64,000 nucleotides of DNA from Phenylobacterium sp. J367 (GCF_024699985.1 NZ_JAJONA010000001.1:1488001-1552000); one strand, 5' to 3'. Counted from the stretch's first letter, positions 8,749 through 17,917 are shown. Numbers and translations: made by a program. Notes: generated from the sequence alone by a model not told the origin.

Positions 8749-9228
8749 CTATTTGGCTTCGCTGTGCTCTACGCCGTCGAGGCGATGGCGCAAGACCTGG
8801 TCGTAGGCCTCGGCGCGCGGCAGCAGGTCGGGCCGGGTCTCGGTCAGCCGCTTCTCGATCATCGCCACGCCCTCGCGCAGCTCGGCGATGGCCTTGTCGA
8901 TGTCGAGCTTCTGGTTCTCGAGCGCCACGATCCGCTCCTTGAACTTCCGGAGGCTCTTGGCGGCCTGCGAGGCGCCGCCGTCGCCGGCCTCGTAGAGGTC
9001 GAGGATCTCCCCGATCTCGGCAAGCGCCAGGCCGACGCGCTTGCCCCGCAGGATGAGCTGCAGGCGGGCGCGGTCCTTGTAGGAATAGACCCGGTTCAGC
9101 CCGTCGCGGGCGGGGTTCAGCAGGCCCTTGTCCTCGTAGAAGCGCAGCGCGCGCGGCGTGCATTTGAACTCGAGGCAGAGCTGCCGGATCGTGAAGGTGC
9201 GGTTCGGGCGGCGCAGATCGGTGGGCAT
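8749..9228 (-). CDS. MerR family transcriptional regulator (LiuR-like)
   Basis: DNA-binding regulator of 159 residues. N-terminal MerR winged helix: FTIRQLCLEFKCTPRALRFY, EDKGLLNPARDGLNRVYS, then LILRGKRVGLALAEIGEILD; the rest is a long coiled coil (residues ~85-135) for dimerisation. No cysteine pattern for metal sensing. Location immediately upstream of an acyl-CoA dehydrogenase suggests the LiuR/PsrA-like subgroup that controls branched-chain amino-acid or fatty-acid degradation. Probably heads the merR / acyl-CoA dehydrogenase / osmC operon and represses itself. Confidence 0.85.
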   Translation of the reverse strand: MPTDLRRPNRTFTIRQLCLEFKCTPRALRFYEDKGLLNPARDGLNRVYSYKDRARLQLILRGKRVGLALAEIGEILDLYEAGDGGASQAAKSLRKFKERIVALENQKLDIDKAIAELREGVAMIEKRLTETRPDLLPRAEAYDQVLRHRLDGVEHSEAK

Positions 9229-9283
9229 GGCGGGGTCCCCGGACGCTCAAATCTATGACTGACAGCGTAAGTCTATGCTTCCG

Positions 9284-9293
9284 TTTACGTCAA
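9284..9293. promoter_or_regulatory. Candidate MerR/LiuR-type operator upstream of merR
   Basis: TTTACGTCAA is a near-palindrome around ACGT (one mismatched pair) and resembles ACGT-centred sites described for LiuR-type MerR regulators. On the minus strand it gives TTGACG, which could be the -35 of the merR promoter. It lies 56 bases before the merR start and about 65 before the MAPEG gene, so it could serve either direction. Only one half is convincing. Confidence 0.35.
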
Positions 9294-9356
9294 GGTCAGG
9301 CCGTGTACTCATGCGCGCGGAACGGCGTTACGCCGACCGATAAGGGGGACGACAGA

Positions 9357-9776
9357 ATGAACACGCAGATCCTGCAGCCCGTCGTGGTGCTGGTGCTCTG
9401 GTCGCTGGTGATGATGGCTTGGCTCTACGCCACCCGCATCCCGGCCATGCAGGCGGCCAATGTGCCGCTCGACCCGAACCTGACGCCGGCCGAGCTCGCC
9501 GCGAAGGTGCCGCCGAAGGTCCGCTGGAAGGCGGACAACTACAACCACCTGATGGAGCAGCCGACGATCTTCTACGCGACCGCCCTGGCGCTCGCGGTCG
9601 CCGGCGCCGGCGACGGGCTGAACGCCCAGCTCGCCTGGGGCTACGTCGGCCTTCGCGTCGTGCACAGCCTCGTGCAGGCGACGGTCAACGCCATCATGGT
9701 CCGCTTCCTGATCTTCATGACGAGCTCGATCGTGCTCGCGGTCCTGGCGGTCCGGGCGGCGATGACGCTGTTCTAG
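9357..9776 (+). CDS. MAPEG family membrane protein
   Basis: Small integral membrane protein of the MAPEG family (membrane-associated proteins in eicosanoid and glutathione metabolism). 139 residues with about four hydrophobic helices: residues 5-25, ~65-85 ([15 protein letters not shown]), ~88-105 and ~110-138; [20 protein letters not shown] is the family-like helix with conserved Arg and Asn. ATG 9357 follows AAGGGGG; frame upstream of it is not protein-like. Its stop overlaps the convergent lysS stop. Whether it binds glutathione is unknown. Confidence 0.85.
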   Translation: MNTQILQPVVVLVLWSLVMMAWLYATRIPAMQAANVPLDPNLTPAELAAKVPPKVRWKADNYNHLMEQPTIFYATALALAVAGAGDGLNAQLAWGYVGLRVVHSLVQATVNAIMVRFLIFMTSSIVLAVLAVRAAMTLF

Positions 9777-11455
9777 GCCGAGACCAGCTCGCCGGAGAGC
9801 GCACGCTCGATCAGCAGGGTCGTGCGCTCGACGCCGAAGATCGCCACGAAGGAGCCGAAGCGCGGGCCCGTGGACTGGCCGAGCAGCACCTCGTAGAGGG
9901 CGCCGAACCAGGCGCGAAGCGGCTCGAAACCGCCGGCCTTGCCGGCCTCGAAGACCTCGTTCTGGATCGCCTCGGCGTCCGCGCCGGCCGGCAGGGCCTT
10001 CAGCCGCGCCAGCAGGTCCTGCATGGCCGCGCGCTCCTGGTCGGTGGGCGCGCGGAACCGCTTCGAGGGCTTCACGAAGTCCTCGTAGTAGTTGATCGCA
10101 TAGCCCGCGAGCCTGTCGAGCAGCGGCTCGCTTTGCGGCGTCGCGCCCGGGATGTAGCGCTCCAGGAAGCCCCAGAGGATCTCCTTGGTCGAGGCGTCCG
10201 CCGCTGAGACCAGGTTCAGCAGCAGCGAGAACGAGACCGGCGAGCCCTTCTCCGGCGGCGCGCCGCGGTGGACGTGCCAGGCCGGGTTGTCGATGGCCGG
10301 GCCGTTGGCGCCCTCGGCGCGGGCCTTGTTGTAGCTGTCCAGGTGGCTGAGATACTCGTCCGTCGCCTTCGGAATGACGTCGAAGAAGAGCCGCTTCGCC
10401 GACTTCGGCGACTGGTACATGTAGTAGGCCAGGCTCTCGGGCGTACCGTAGCGCAGCCACTCCTCCATGGTCAGGCCGTTGCCCTTGGACTTGGAGATCT
10501 TCTGGTTGTTCTCGTCCATGAAGAGCTCGTAGTGGAAGGCCTCCGGCGGCTCGCCGCCCAGCGCCCTCACGATCTTGTTCGAGACCCGCACGGAATCGAC
10601 GAGGTCCTTGCCCGAGGCCTCGAAGTCGACCTTCAGCGCCGTCCAGCGGGCGGCCCAGTCCGGGCGCCACTGCAGCTTCACATGGCCGCCGGTCACCGGG
10701 ACCTCGGTCAGTTCGCCGTCCTCGTCGTGGAAGCTGATCGTGCCCTTCTCCACGTCGCGGGCGACGGTGGGGGCCTGCAGCACGCGGCCGGTCTTCGGGC
10801 TGATCGGCAGGAAGGGCGAATAGGTGGCGCGGCGCTCCTCGCCCAGCGTCGGCAGCATGATCGCCATGACCGCGTCGAAACGCTCGAGGATCAGCCGCAG
10901 GACCCCGTCGAACCGGCCGGACCTGTAGGTCTCGGTGGACGACATGAAGGTGTAGTCGAAGCCGAAGCTGTCGAGGAAGGCGCGCAGGCGGGCGTTGTTG
11001 TGCGCGCCGAAGCTCTCGTGCTCGCCGAACGGGTCCCGGACGGAGGTCACCGGCTTGTCGCGGTCCTCCTCCAGCATCTCGCGGTTCGGCACGTTGTCCG
11101 GGATCTTCCTGAGGCCGTCCATGTCGTCGGAGAAGACGATGAGCTGGGTCGGGATCGCATCCTCGGTCAGCGCGCGGAAGGCGTTGCGCACCATGGTCGG
11201 CCGCGCCGCCTCCCCGAAGGTGCCCATGTGCGGCAGGCCGGACGCGCCATAGCCGCACTGGAAGACCACGGGCGCGGTGAGCGCCGGCAGGGTGCGGACC
11301 AGCTCGTCGAACTTGCCCTGGGCGATCAGCGTCGCCGCCAGGTCGCGTTCGGCGTCGTCGAGGCGCAGGCGCAGCGTGCGGTCCAGCAGGATGCGGGCCT
11401 GTTCGAACGGCCAGCTCTTCGCCTCGCGGGCCTGTCGGGAGAGTCCTTGCAGCAT
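9773..11455 (-). CDS. lysS: Lysyl-tRNA synthetase, class I
   Basis: Charges tRNA-Lys with lysine. This is the archaeal-type class I enzyme, used instead of class II LysRS by many alphaproteobacteria. 560 residues: Rossmann catalytic core with the HIGH-like [22 protein letters not shown] as the KMSKS loop, and a C-terminal alpha-helical anticodon-binding region rich in [22 protein letters not shown] helices. No zinc ribbon stands out. Translation from ATG 11455 fits alignments of the family start. No second LysRS is visible here; being essential, it is intact despite the many indels elsewhere. Confidence 0.93.
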   Translation of the reverse strand: MLQGLSRQAREAKSWPFEQARILLDRTLRLRLDDAERDLAATLIAQGKFDELVRTLPALTAPVVFQCGYGASGLPHMGTFGEAARPTMVRNAFRALTEDAIPTQLIVFSDDMDGLRKIPDNVPNREMLEEDRDKPVTSVRDPFGEHESFGAHNNARLRAFLDSFGFDYTFMSSTETYRSGRFDGVLRLILERFDAVMAIMLPTLGEERRATYSPFLPISPKTGRVLQAPTVARDVEKGTISFHDEDGELTEVPVTGGHVKLQWRPDWAARWTALKVDFEASGKDLVDSVRVSNKIVRALGGEPPEAFHYELFMDENNQKISKSKGNGLTMEEWLRYGTPESLAYYMYQSPKSAKRLFFDVIPKATDEYLSHLDSYNKARAEGANGPAIDNPAWHVHRGAPPEKGSPVSFSLLLNLVSAADASTKEILWGFLERYIPGATPQSEPLLDRLAGYAINYYEDFVKPSKRFRAPTDQERAAMQDLLARLKALPAGADAEAIQNEVFEAGKAGGFEPLRAWFGALYEVLLGQSTGPRFGSFVAIFGVERTTLLIERALSGELVSA

Positions 11456-11560
11456 GGGCGGGGCAGGTAAGGCCCAATCCCCGCAACAACAAGGGAATTC
11501 GGGAACCAAGCGCCGCCTGTCGGCGTCTTCCGGGCTCAGGATCCCAGGGACGGCACAGCC

Positions 11561-11941
11561 ATGAACCTTCTCATCGCCAAGCGGGCGCTTGGCCTCATCT
11601 CCATCGGCCTCGGCGTCGTGGCCGTCGCCGCGCCGAACCGCGTCTCCAAGCATCTCGGCCTCCAGGCGGAGGAGGACGCGATCAGCGCCTTCGGCGCGCG
11701 CGAGATCGCCTCGGGCGCCGGCCTGCTCTCGCCGGTGAAGCCCGGGCCCTGGTTCTGGATGCGGGTCGGCGGCGACGTCATGGACCTGGCCGGCATCGCC
11801 AAGGCGCTCGGCCGCGACAACCCCAAGCGCCACATCGCCGGCCTCGTGGCCCTCACCGTGGCGGCGATCGCGGTGGTGGACACGATCCTTGCGGTCCAGG
11901 CCCTGGTCGACAAGCGCGAGAACGAGGCGGCGGCGACGTAG
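11561..11941 (+). CDS. Small integral membrane protein
   Basis: 126 residues with hydrophobic segments at ~7-25 ([18 protein letters not shown]) and ~93-113 ([19 protein letters not shown]). The central [16 protein letters not shown] and [17 protein letters not shown] resemble the N-terminal half of larger proteins annotated as cyclase/dehydrase or DUF4267-like membrane proteins. No catalytic motif is seen. Preceded by CAGGGA. Divergent from lysS with a ~105-base gap. Function unknown. Confidence 0.7.
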   Translation: MNLLIAKRALGLISIGLGVVAVAAPNRVSKHLGLQAEEDAISAFGAREIASGAGLLSPVKPGPWFWMRVGGDVMDLAGIAKALGRDNPKRHIAGLVALTVAAIAVVDTILAVQALVDKRENEAAAT

Positions 11942-12015
11942 CGGAACCGTCACAGACGCGCGCGACAAGCTCGCCCGGACGGCTCTAAGCTGGCCGTCCC
12001 GGGGAGACGAACCGA

Positions 12016-13002
12016 ATGATCCTGCGCCGCCTGATGCTCGCCGCCTGCCTGGCGCTGCCGCTCGCCGCCTGCGGAAAGGCCGAGCCCGAGCCGAAGACGC
12101 TCAACTTCTCGATCCTGTCGGCCGAGAGCCAGTCCTCGGCAGAGGCCGACTGGCAGCCGTTCCTGGACGACATGGCCAAGGCGCTCGGCATGCCGGTGAA
12201 GGCCTTCTACGGCTCGAACTACACGGGGCTGATCGAGGCCATGCGGTTCAAGCAGACGGACGTCGGCTGGTTCACCAACCAGTCGGGCCTGGAGGCCGTG
12301 CGCCGGGCGGAGGGCGAGGTCTTCGCCCGGTCGGTGAACCCCTCCGGCGTCGATGGTTACGAGGCGGTGATCATCGTCAAGAAGGGCTCCGGCCTGACCC
12401 TCGAGAAGGTGCTGGCCTGCGACAAGAGCCTCGACTTCGGGATGGGCGATGCGAAGTCGACGTCCGGGACGCTGGCGCCGATGACCTACCTCTTCGCGCC
12501 GCGCGGCATCGAGCCGAACGCCTGCTTCAAGACCGTGAAGTCGGCCAACCACGAGGCCAACCTGTTCGCGGTCGGCGCCGGCGTGCTGGACGCGGCCACC
12601 AACAACACCGCCTCCATGGAGCGGATGGGGATGCTCGGCACCGCGGCCGCCAACCACACCCTGAGCCAGGTGGAGATCGTCTGGCGCAGCCCGCGCATCC
12701 CCGAGGACCCGCTGGTCTGGCGCAAGGACCTCGACCCGGCGCTCAAGAAGAAGATCGCCGATTTCATGTTCACCTACGGCAAGGGCGACACGGAGGAGGC
12801 CAAGCGCCAGCGCGCGATCCTCGCCCGTATCCAGACCCTGCCCTTCGCGCCGGCCGACGACCGCCACCTGATCCCGGTGCGCGAGATGGAGGCGACCGGC
12901 GCCATGCTGCAGGCCCGGACCAAGGGCGACGCGGCGGGCGAGGCCGCGGCCCGGGCCGAACTGGCGAAGATCCAGAGGGAGAAGGCGGCCGGGGAGGGGT
13001 AG
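12016..13002 (+). CDS. PhnD-like periplasmic phosphate/phosphonate-binding lipoprotein
   Basis: Substrate-binding protein of the phosphate/phosphite/phosphonate ABC family. 328 residues, beginning with a type II signal peptide ([19 protein letters not shown], lipobox LAAC). Conserved features: [21 protein letters not shown] and the ligand loop with [16 protein letters not shown], the phosphate-binding Ser/Thr cluster. The C-terminus is a charged helix. Permease and ATPase genes (phnE, phnC) are absent from the neighbourhood, so it is an orphan receptor or works with transporter parts elsewhere. It is followed by an inverted repeat that could terminate transcription. Confidence 0.85.
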   Translation: MILRRLMLAACLALPLAACGKAEPEPKTLNFSILSAESQSSAEADWQPFLDDMAKALGMPVKAFYGSNYTGLIEAMRFKQTDVGWFTNQSGLEAVRRAEGEVFARSVNPSGVDGYEAVIIVKKGSGLTLEKVLACDKSLDFGMGDAKSTSGTLAPMTYLFAPRGIEPNACFKTVKSANHEANLFAVGAGVLDAATNNTASMERMGMLGTAAANHTLSQVEIVWRSPRIPEDPLVWRKDLDPALKKKIADFMFTYGKGDTEEAKRQRAILARIQTLPFAPADDRHLIPVREMEATGAMLQARTKGDAAGEAAARAELAKIQREKAAGEG

Positions 13003-13024
13003 GGCTCATCGCCAACCCCCAACT

Positions 13025-13133
13025 CCGCTCACCCCGGCGAAAGCCGGGGGCCCAAGCTAAGGCCGCGGATAGAGCGCCGGCCTTGCAGAGCCGCTGAAGC
13101 CCTGTGGATCCCGGCTTTCGCCGGGATGAGCGG
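13025..13133. repeat. 24-bp inverted repeat, CCCCGGCGAAAGCCGGGG type
   Basis: Left arm 13025-13048 and right arm 13110-13133 match as an inverted repeat with one mismatch in 24; each arm is itself a small hairpin (CCCGGCGAAAGCCGGG). The right arm is followed by AATTTTG. It lies between the convergent ends of the phnD-like gene and the thioesterase pair. The same core is embedded in the repeat at 30.77 kb. It looks like a dispersed alphaproteobacterial intergenic element, possibly with a terminator role. Confidence 0.75.
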
Positions 13134-13142
13134 AATTTTGAA

Positions 13143-13559
13143 TCAATCCTCGGTGGCCAGCAGGAAATGCCCGCGCAGCGAGGCCACCGGAGACGCGCGC
13201 GCCTCCTGCCAGGCTTCCACGTGGATGTTGGCGATCCGCCGGCCGACCTTGCGCAGGTCGGCGCGGGCGTAGGTGGTCACGGCCCGGCCGGGGCGCAGGT
13301 AGTCGATCGTCAGGTCGATGGTCTTCGGGGCCCGGGTGGTCTTCTGGGCCACCGCGAGCTGGGCCAGCGCCGTCATCTCCAGGAAGGCGCCCAGCACGCC
13401 GCCGTGCAGGGCCGGCAGCATGACATTGCCGACCAGGTGCTCGGAGAAGGGCAGGGTGGCGGTCATCTCGTCGCCGGCCAGTTCGGCGCGCATGCCGAGG
13501 AAGCGGACATAGGGGACGCGGTGGAGGAAGGCCTCCAGGCGATCGGCGGCCTCGCTCAT
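13143..13559 (-). CDS. PaaI family (hotdog) thioesterase, second of a pair
   Basis: Hotdog-fold acyl-CoA thioesterase, 138 residues. The signature is LPALHGGVLGAFLEMTALAQ, the active-site loop plus central helix (HGGVL...), with a TIDLTIDYLRPG strand pair afterwards. Substrates in this family are aryl- or acyl-CoA; not specified by sequence. Its ATG at 13559 overlaps the stop of the upstream paralogue (ATGA), so the two are translated together and may form a heteromer. Ends near an inverted repeat. Confidence 0.88.
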   Translation of the reverse strand: MSEAADRLEAFLHRVPYVRFLGMRAELAGDEMTATLPFSEHLVGNVMLPALHGGVLGAFLEMTALAQLAVAQKTTRAPKTIDLTIDYLRPGRAVTTYARADLRKVGRRIANIHVEAWQEARASPVASLRGHFLLATED

Positions 13560-13993
13560 GCCGGCGCTCCGACCAGCACGAAGGCCGCCTGGGCGGTGGC
13601 GATCGGGTCGGACGGGTCGTCGTCCCAGGCCTGGGCGCGGACGAAGGCGATGGTGCGGGTGACCTTGTAGCAGTGCGCCTCCGCGGTGACGCCGGCCCGG
13701 GGCTTGGCGGCCCGCATGTAGTCGATGCGCAGGTCGAGCGTCGCGGTGGGCATGCGCTGCGTCGAATTGCTGACGATCGCCAGGCCGCAGGTGTGGTCGA
13801 GGAGGGTGGTGACCACGCCGCCGGCGATGACGCCGGTCTCGGGATCGCCGACCAGGTCCTCGCGCCAGGGGGCGGCGATGCTGCCCTTGCCGGGCTCGAC
13901 GGAGACAAGGTGGAAGCCCAGGGCGGCGGCCTGGGGGGCGCCGGTGGCCATCATGGCGGCCATCTGGCGAAGGGAGTCGGGATCGGCGCTCAT
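13556..13993 (-). CDS. PaaI family (hotdog) thioesterase, first of a pair
   Basis: 145 residues, hotdog fold: GVIAGGVVTTLLDHTCGLAI is the catalytic loop and helix with Asp-His, followed by TLDLRIDYMRAAKPR. Similar in layout to its downstream partner, with which it overlaps by four bases. The active loop carries AGGV instead of HGGV, so the usual His is replaced by Ala; the two subunits may therefore differ in activity. ATG 13993 is chosen; a GTG directly upstream is also in frame. Substrate unknown. Confidence 0.87.
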   Translation of the reverse strand: MSADPDSLRQMAAMMATGAPQAAALGFHLVSVEPGKGSIAAPWREDLVGDPETGVIAGGVVTTLLDHTCGLAIVSNSTQRMPTATLDLRIDYMRAAKPRAGVTAEAHCYKVTRTIAFVRAQAWDDDPSDPIATAQAAFVLVGAPA

Positions 13994-14058
13994 CACCTGA
14001 GGCGGTAGGCCCGACCCGCCCCGCGGTCAATTCCCGCGGGGCGCTGGGTGGATGGGCT

Positions 14059-14160
14059 CTACAGGGCGGCTTGGCCCATCCAGGTCAGGACGGCGAGCAT
14101 CGGGATGGCGGCGACGACGATGTTGAACGCGCCGAGGAAGGGGGTGAAGGCGTTGGACAT
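14059..14160 (-). CDS. 33-residue membrane miniprotein
   Basis: Not recognised. ATG at 14160 is preceded by GAGGG at 5 bases. The product begins MSNAFTPFLGAFNIVVAAIP and continues MLAVLTWMGQAAL, that is one hydrophobic helix covering nearly the whole chain, no charge except the N-terminus. Such single-helix miniproteins typically bind a larger membrane complex. Upstream sequence is unusually AT-rich and contains a plausible promoter. Located between the thioesterase pair and the ligase-associated exonuclease, on the opposite strand from the latter. Confidence 0.55.
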   Translation of the reverse strand: MSNAFTPFLGAFNIVVAAIPMLAVLTWMGQAAL

Positions 14161-14216
14161 TGTGACCCTCGTTTTGTCGGTTTGGCCGGAGCGGCCGTTG
14201 CTGTTGAGGGCGGTAT

Positions 14217-14245
14217 ATGTAATCGGCATGGCGAATACACGTTAA
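14217..14245 (-). promoter_or_regulatory. Candidate promoter of the 33-residue miniprotein
   Basis: Minus strand: TTAACG (14245-14240), 17 bases, then TTACAT (14222-14217), giving a start near 14209 and a leader of about 48 bases. It is within the AT-rich patch 14205-14300, which stands out from the very GC-rich surroundings; the plus strand here may also hold a promoter (TAATAT near 14287) for the exonuclease gene. Confidence 0.4.
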
Positions 14246-14335
14246 GCTTCAGTCATGACGCCGAATTCACAAGATGAAGTCTATGTAATATTCTGAACGA
14301 CCCGTAAGGATCGCGCGCGCCCGCGCCGCGCTTAT

Positions 14336-15356
14336 ATGAAGGCGATGATCCGACCCCAGGACCTGCTCTGCCCGAAGCCCGAGGGGCTCTACTGCGCGCC
14401 CGGCGGCTTCTACATCGACCCGGTGCGGCCGGTGGAGCGCGCGGTGATCACCCACGGCCATTCCGACCACGCCCGTTCGGGTCATGGCGCCGTGCTGGCG
14501 ACGCCCGAGACCCTCGACATCATGGGCGAGCGCTACGGCCTGGAGTTCGCGAGGTCCGTGCAGCCCGCCCCCTATGGCGAGGTGGTCCGCCGCGACGAGG
14601 TGGAGGTTAGCCTTGTGCCGGCCGGCCACGTCCTGGGCTCGGCCCAGGCGGTGGTGCGCTGGAAGGGCCTGACCATGGTGGTCAGCGGCGACTACAAGCG
14701 CCGCCGCGACCCGACCTGCCCGGCGTTCGAGCCGGTCCCCCTGCGACGTCTTCATCTCCGAGGCGACCTTCGGCCTGCCGGTGTTCCGCCACCCGCCGGA
14801 CCGGGACGAGATCGCCCGCCTGCTGCGCTCGGTGGCGCAGTTCCCGGAGCGCGCGCACCTCGTGGGGGCCTATGCGCTCGGCAAGGCCCAGCGGGTGATC
14901 CGGCTGCTGCGCGAGGCGGGCTGGGACAGGGCCATCTATGTCCATGGCGCGCTGGAGCGGCTGAACGCCCTCTACGAGAAGCACGGCGTCGACCTCGGCC
15001 CGCTGGCGCCGGCCACCACGGGCAAGAAGACCGACTTCGCGGGCCAGATCATCATCGCTCCGCCGTCGGCGACCCAGGACCGGTGGAGCCGGCGCTTCCC
15101 CGATCCCGTCTCGGCCTTTGCGTCAGGCTGGATGCAGGTCCGCGCCCGGGCCCGCCAGCGCGGCTGCGAGCTTCCGCTGGTCATCTCCGACCACGCCGAC
15201 TGGGATGAGCTCACCCAGACCGTCGACGAGATCCGACCCGGCGAACTCTGGATCACCCACGGCCGGGAGGAGGCGCTGGCCCGCTGGGCCGAGCTGCACG
15301 GCGTCCCGGCCCGGGCGCTGGCCCTCGTCGGCTACGAGGACGAGGACGAGGGGTAG
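14336..15356 (+). CDS. Ligase-associated DNA damage response exonuclease (beta-CASP type)
   Basis: Metallo-beta-lactamase/beta-CASP nuclease of 339 residues after correcting one extra C in the run 14737-14741. Motif 2 is THGHSDHARSGH, metal ligands recur at PAGHVLGSAQ and SGDYKRRRDP, then SEATFGLPVF, with VISDHADWDEL and WITHGREEAL near the end. Family known for genomic clustering with an ATP-dependent ligase, an Lhr-type helicase and a metallophosphoesterase. Here the ligase follows 300 bases downstream with a 70-residue gene between; the other two partners are not in the window. Alternative ATG at 14345 is possible. Confidence 0.88.
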
Positions 15357-15409
15357 GAACTGGCCCGCCGACGGCGGCGTTCGCTCCGCACCGACACAAG
15401 GAGCCTGCC

Positions 15410-15622
15410 ATGTCCGAACCCCTCAATCCCGGAACCGCCGGCGGCGTGAAAGGCGGCGACGGCTTCGGCGGCCCTGCCTCGCGTCCCTCCGGCGACGGCC
15501 TGCCGCCGGCGAGCACCGAAGGCCGGCACATCCCGGGGTCCGACGACTCCGTGGACACCGGCATCGGCTCCGGCGACGGCGACATCGGCCCCGACACCGG
15601 CGGCATGATCGGCGAGGGCTGA
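15410..15622 (+). CDS. Small Gly/Asp-rich hypothetical protein
   Basis: 70 residues, begins MSEPLNPGTAGGVKGGDGFG, Gly, Pro, Ser and Asp-rich throughout and ending DTGGMIGEG; predicted disordered and acidic. AAGGAG lies 9 bases before the ATG, an excellent ribosome site. It is between the exonuclease and DNA ligase genes on the same strand (53 and 37 bases apart), so it is in the same operon. No homologue recognised. Whether it takes part in the ligase system is an inference from position. Confidence 0.65.
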   Translation: MSEPLNPGTAGGVKGGDGFGGPASRPSGDGLPPASTEGRHIPGSDDSVDTGIGSGDGDIGPDTGGMIGEG

Positions 15623-15659
15623 TTTGAAGCTCGGCGGCCGTGCGCCTACGTCTTGAGCC

Positions 15660-17282
15660 ATGCGGGCGTTCGCCGAGCTCCTCGACCGGCTGTCGCTAAC
15701 GGCTTCGCGCAACGCGAAGCTGAGGCTGGTCCGCGACTATCTACGCGACACGCCCGACCCTGACCGGGGCTGGGCGCTCGCCGCCCTGACCGGCGACCTG
15801 TCCTTCACCGCCGCCAAGCCCGCCTTCATCCGCAAGGCGGTGGAGGAGCGGATGGACCCCCAGCTCTTCTGGTGGTCCTACGACTATGTGGGCGACCTCG
15901 CCGAGACGGTGGCCCTGGTCTGGCCGCGGCGTCAAGGCGCCAACCGCGAGCCGGAGCTCAACGAGGTGGTCGACGCGCTGCGCAGCGCCGGCCGGGCGGA
16001 GGTCCAGCGGCTGATCGAGGGCTGGCTCGACGCCATGGACGAGCCCCGCGAGCGCTGGGCGCTGCTGAAGCTCGTCACCGGCGGCCTGAGGGTCGGCATG
16101 ACCGCCCGGCTCGCCAAGCGCGCGGCCGCCGAGATGGGCGGCGTGGAGCCCGCCGAGATCGAGGAGATCTGGCACGCCCTCCATGCGCCCTACGAGGACC
16201 TGTTCGCCTGGCTGGAGGGCCGCTCCGAGAAGCCGTCGTCGGAGAACCCGGGCCGGTTCCGGCCGGTCATGCTGGCCCAGGCCATCGATGAGGAGGTCGA
16301 CTTCGGCAAGCTCGACGCCACCGACTATGCCGCCGAGTGGAAGTGGGACGGCATTCGGGTCCAGGCGGTCAACGAGGGCGGCGTGCGCCGGCTCTACACC
16401 CGCACCGGCGACGACATCTCCAAGAGCTTCCCCGACGTGCTGGACGCCCTGACCGACGAGGGCGTGATCGACGGCGAGCTGCTGGTGATCCGCGACGGCC
16501 AGGTGGCGCCCTTCGCCGACCTGCAGCAGCGGCTGAACCGCAAGACGGTGGACGCCAAGCTGATGGCCCAGCACCCGGCGGCGATCCGCGCCTACGACAT
16601 CCTGGCGGAGGGGGCGGAGGACACCCGCACCCTGCCATTCGCCGAGCGCCGGCAGCGGCTGGAAGCCTTCGTCGCGAAGGAGCGGTCGCCGCGCATCGAC
16701 CTGTCGCCGGTGCAACCGTTCGCGAGCTGGTCGGAGCTGGCGGACCTGCGCAGCCAGCCGCCAGAGGGCGATCCGCAGGTCGCCGAAGGCCTGATGCTGA
16801 AGCGCTGGGACAGCATCTACGAGGCCGGGCGGCCGAAGGGGCCGTGGTTCAAGTGGAAGCGCGACCCGTTCCTGATCGACGCGGTGCTGATGTACGCCCA
16901 GCGCGGCCACGGGAAGCGGTCGAGCTTCTATTCCGACTACACCTTCGGGACCTGGACCGAGAGCCCCGAGGGCGGGCGGATGCTGACGCCCGTGGGCAAG
17001 GCCTATTTCGGCTTCACCGACGAGGAGCTGAAGCAGATCGACAAGTTCGTCCGCGACAACACGCTCGAACGGTTCGGGCCGGTCCGCTCGGTGCGCGCCG
17101 AGCCGAACGCCGGTCTCGTCTTCGAGGTCGCCTTCGAGGGGCTGCAGCGCTCCACGCGGCACAAGTCCGGCGTCGCCATGCGCTTCCCGCGTATCAACCG
17201 CATCCGCTGGGACAAGCCGCCCGGCGAGGCGGACGAACTCTCGACGCTGGAGCGGATGCTGGAGCGGATGGAGGGGCGGTAG
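15660..17282 (+). CDS. ATP-dependent DNA ligase (cisplatin-resistance/LigB type)
   Basis: Seals DNA nicks with ATP. 540 residues: N-terminal DNA-binding domain (1-200, helix-rich), adenylation domain with the active-site Lys in AAEWKWDGIRVQ, motif III EGVIDGELLV, motif IV (AEGLMLKRWDS) and motif V (GPWFKWKRDP), then an OB-fold ending VFEVAFEGLQRSTRHKSGVA. No primase or 3'-phosphoesterase domain, so not LigD. Pairs with the upstream beta-CASP exonuclease as a ligase-associated repair module; active in DNA damage repair by inference from this association. Confidence 0.93.
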   Translation: MRAFAELLDRLSLTASRNAKLRLVRDYLRDTPDPDRGWALAALTGDLSFTAAKPAFIRKAVEERMDPQLFWWSYDYVGDLAETVALVWPRRQGANREPELNEVVDALRSAGRAEVQRLIEGWLDAMDEPRERWALLKLVTGGLRVGMTARLAKRAAAEMGGVEPAEIEEIWHALHAPYEDLFAWLEGRSEKPSSENPGRFRPVMLAQAIDEEVDFGKLDATDYAAEWKWDGIRVQAVNEGGVRRLYTRTGDDISKSFPDVLDALTDEGVIDGELLVIRDGQVAPFADLQQRLNRKTVDAKLMAQHPAAIRAYDILAEGAEDTRTLPFAERRQRLEAFVAKERSPRIDLSPVQPFASWSELADLRSQPPEGDPQVAEGLMLKRWDSIYEAGRPKGPWFKWKRDPFLIDAVLMYAQRGHGKRSSFYSDYTFGTWTESPEGGRMLTPVGKAYFGFTDEELKQIDKFVRDNTLERFGPVRSVRAEPNAGLVFEVAFEGLQRSTRHKSGVAMRFPRINRIRWDKPPGEADELSTLERMLERMEGR

Positions 17283-17291
17283 GCCCCCGGA

Positions 17292-17820
17292 CTAGGGCAG
17301 CAGCCCTTCCTTGTTCAGGAAGTCCCGCAGGTTGGCCTCCTCGAACAGCACGGCGCGGACCCCGGCGCGTTCGGCGGCCTCCAGGTCCGACGGCTTGTCG
17401 CCGATCATCAGGGAGCGCTCCCGGTCGATCGGGAAATCCTCCATGGCCCGGAGCAGCATGCCGGGGTTCGGCTTGCGGTCCGGCGGGTCGGGGTGGCGGT
17501 ACTCATCCATCTCCGACTCCGGGTGCTGGGGGCGAAGTAGAAGGCGTCGACCTTCGCGCCGGCCTCGGCCAGGCCCTCGACCATGCGGTCGTGCAGGGCG
17601 TGCATGTCCTCTTCGGTGTAGTAGCCGCGGCCGACGCCCGACTGGTTGGTCACCACGATCACCAGCCAGCCGGCCCGGTTGAACTCCGCCACCGCCTCGC
17701 GGGCGCCCGGATCCAGGCGAAGTCCTCCCAGCGGTAGACGTAGCCCCGGTCCTCGTTCAGCACGCCGTCGCGGTCGAGGAACAGGGCAGGCCGGAGCGGC
17801 GATGTCGGTTCGGGCGGCAC
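17292..17820 (-). CDS. gmhB: HAD phosphatase, D-glycero-D-manno-heptose 1,7-bisphosphate phosphatase-like
   Basis: HAD superfamily phosphatase (HisB-N/GmhB type) of 176 residues after undoing two missing bases (near 17709 and the G run 17528-17532). Motif I is [13 protein letters not shown], followed by [15 protein letters not shown] (motif II Thr), [10 protein letters not shown] (motif III Lys) and [12 protein letters not shown] (motif IV). GmhB makes ADP-heptose for LPS core. The Cys zinc cluster of typical GmhB is not obvious in the short loop, so histidinol-phosphatase activity is an alternative. Start is probably GTG 17820, about 100 bases from the divergent ABC gene. Confidence 0.72.
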
Positions 17821-17917
17821 GGCCCCCGCGCTTAAAGCAATCCGCCCTGACAGGCGATTTCAAAAAGCCCCATTCGCGGTCTAGGGTCCCTGTGTCCTGC
17901 CAAGTCCGAGGTCCCGC

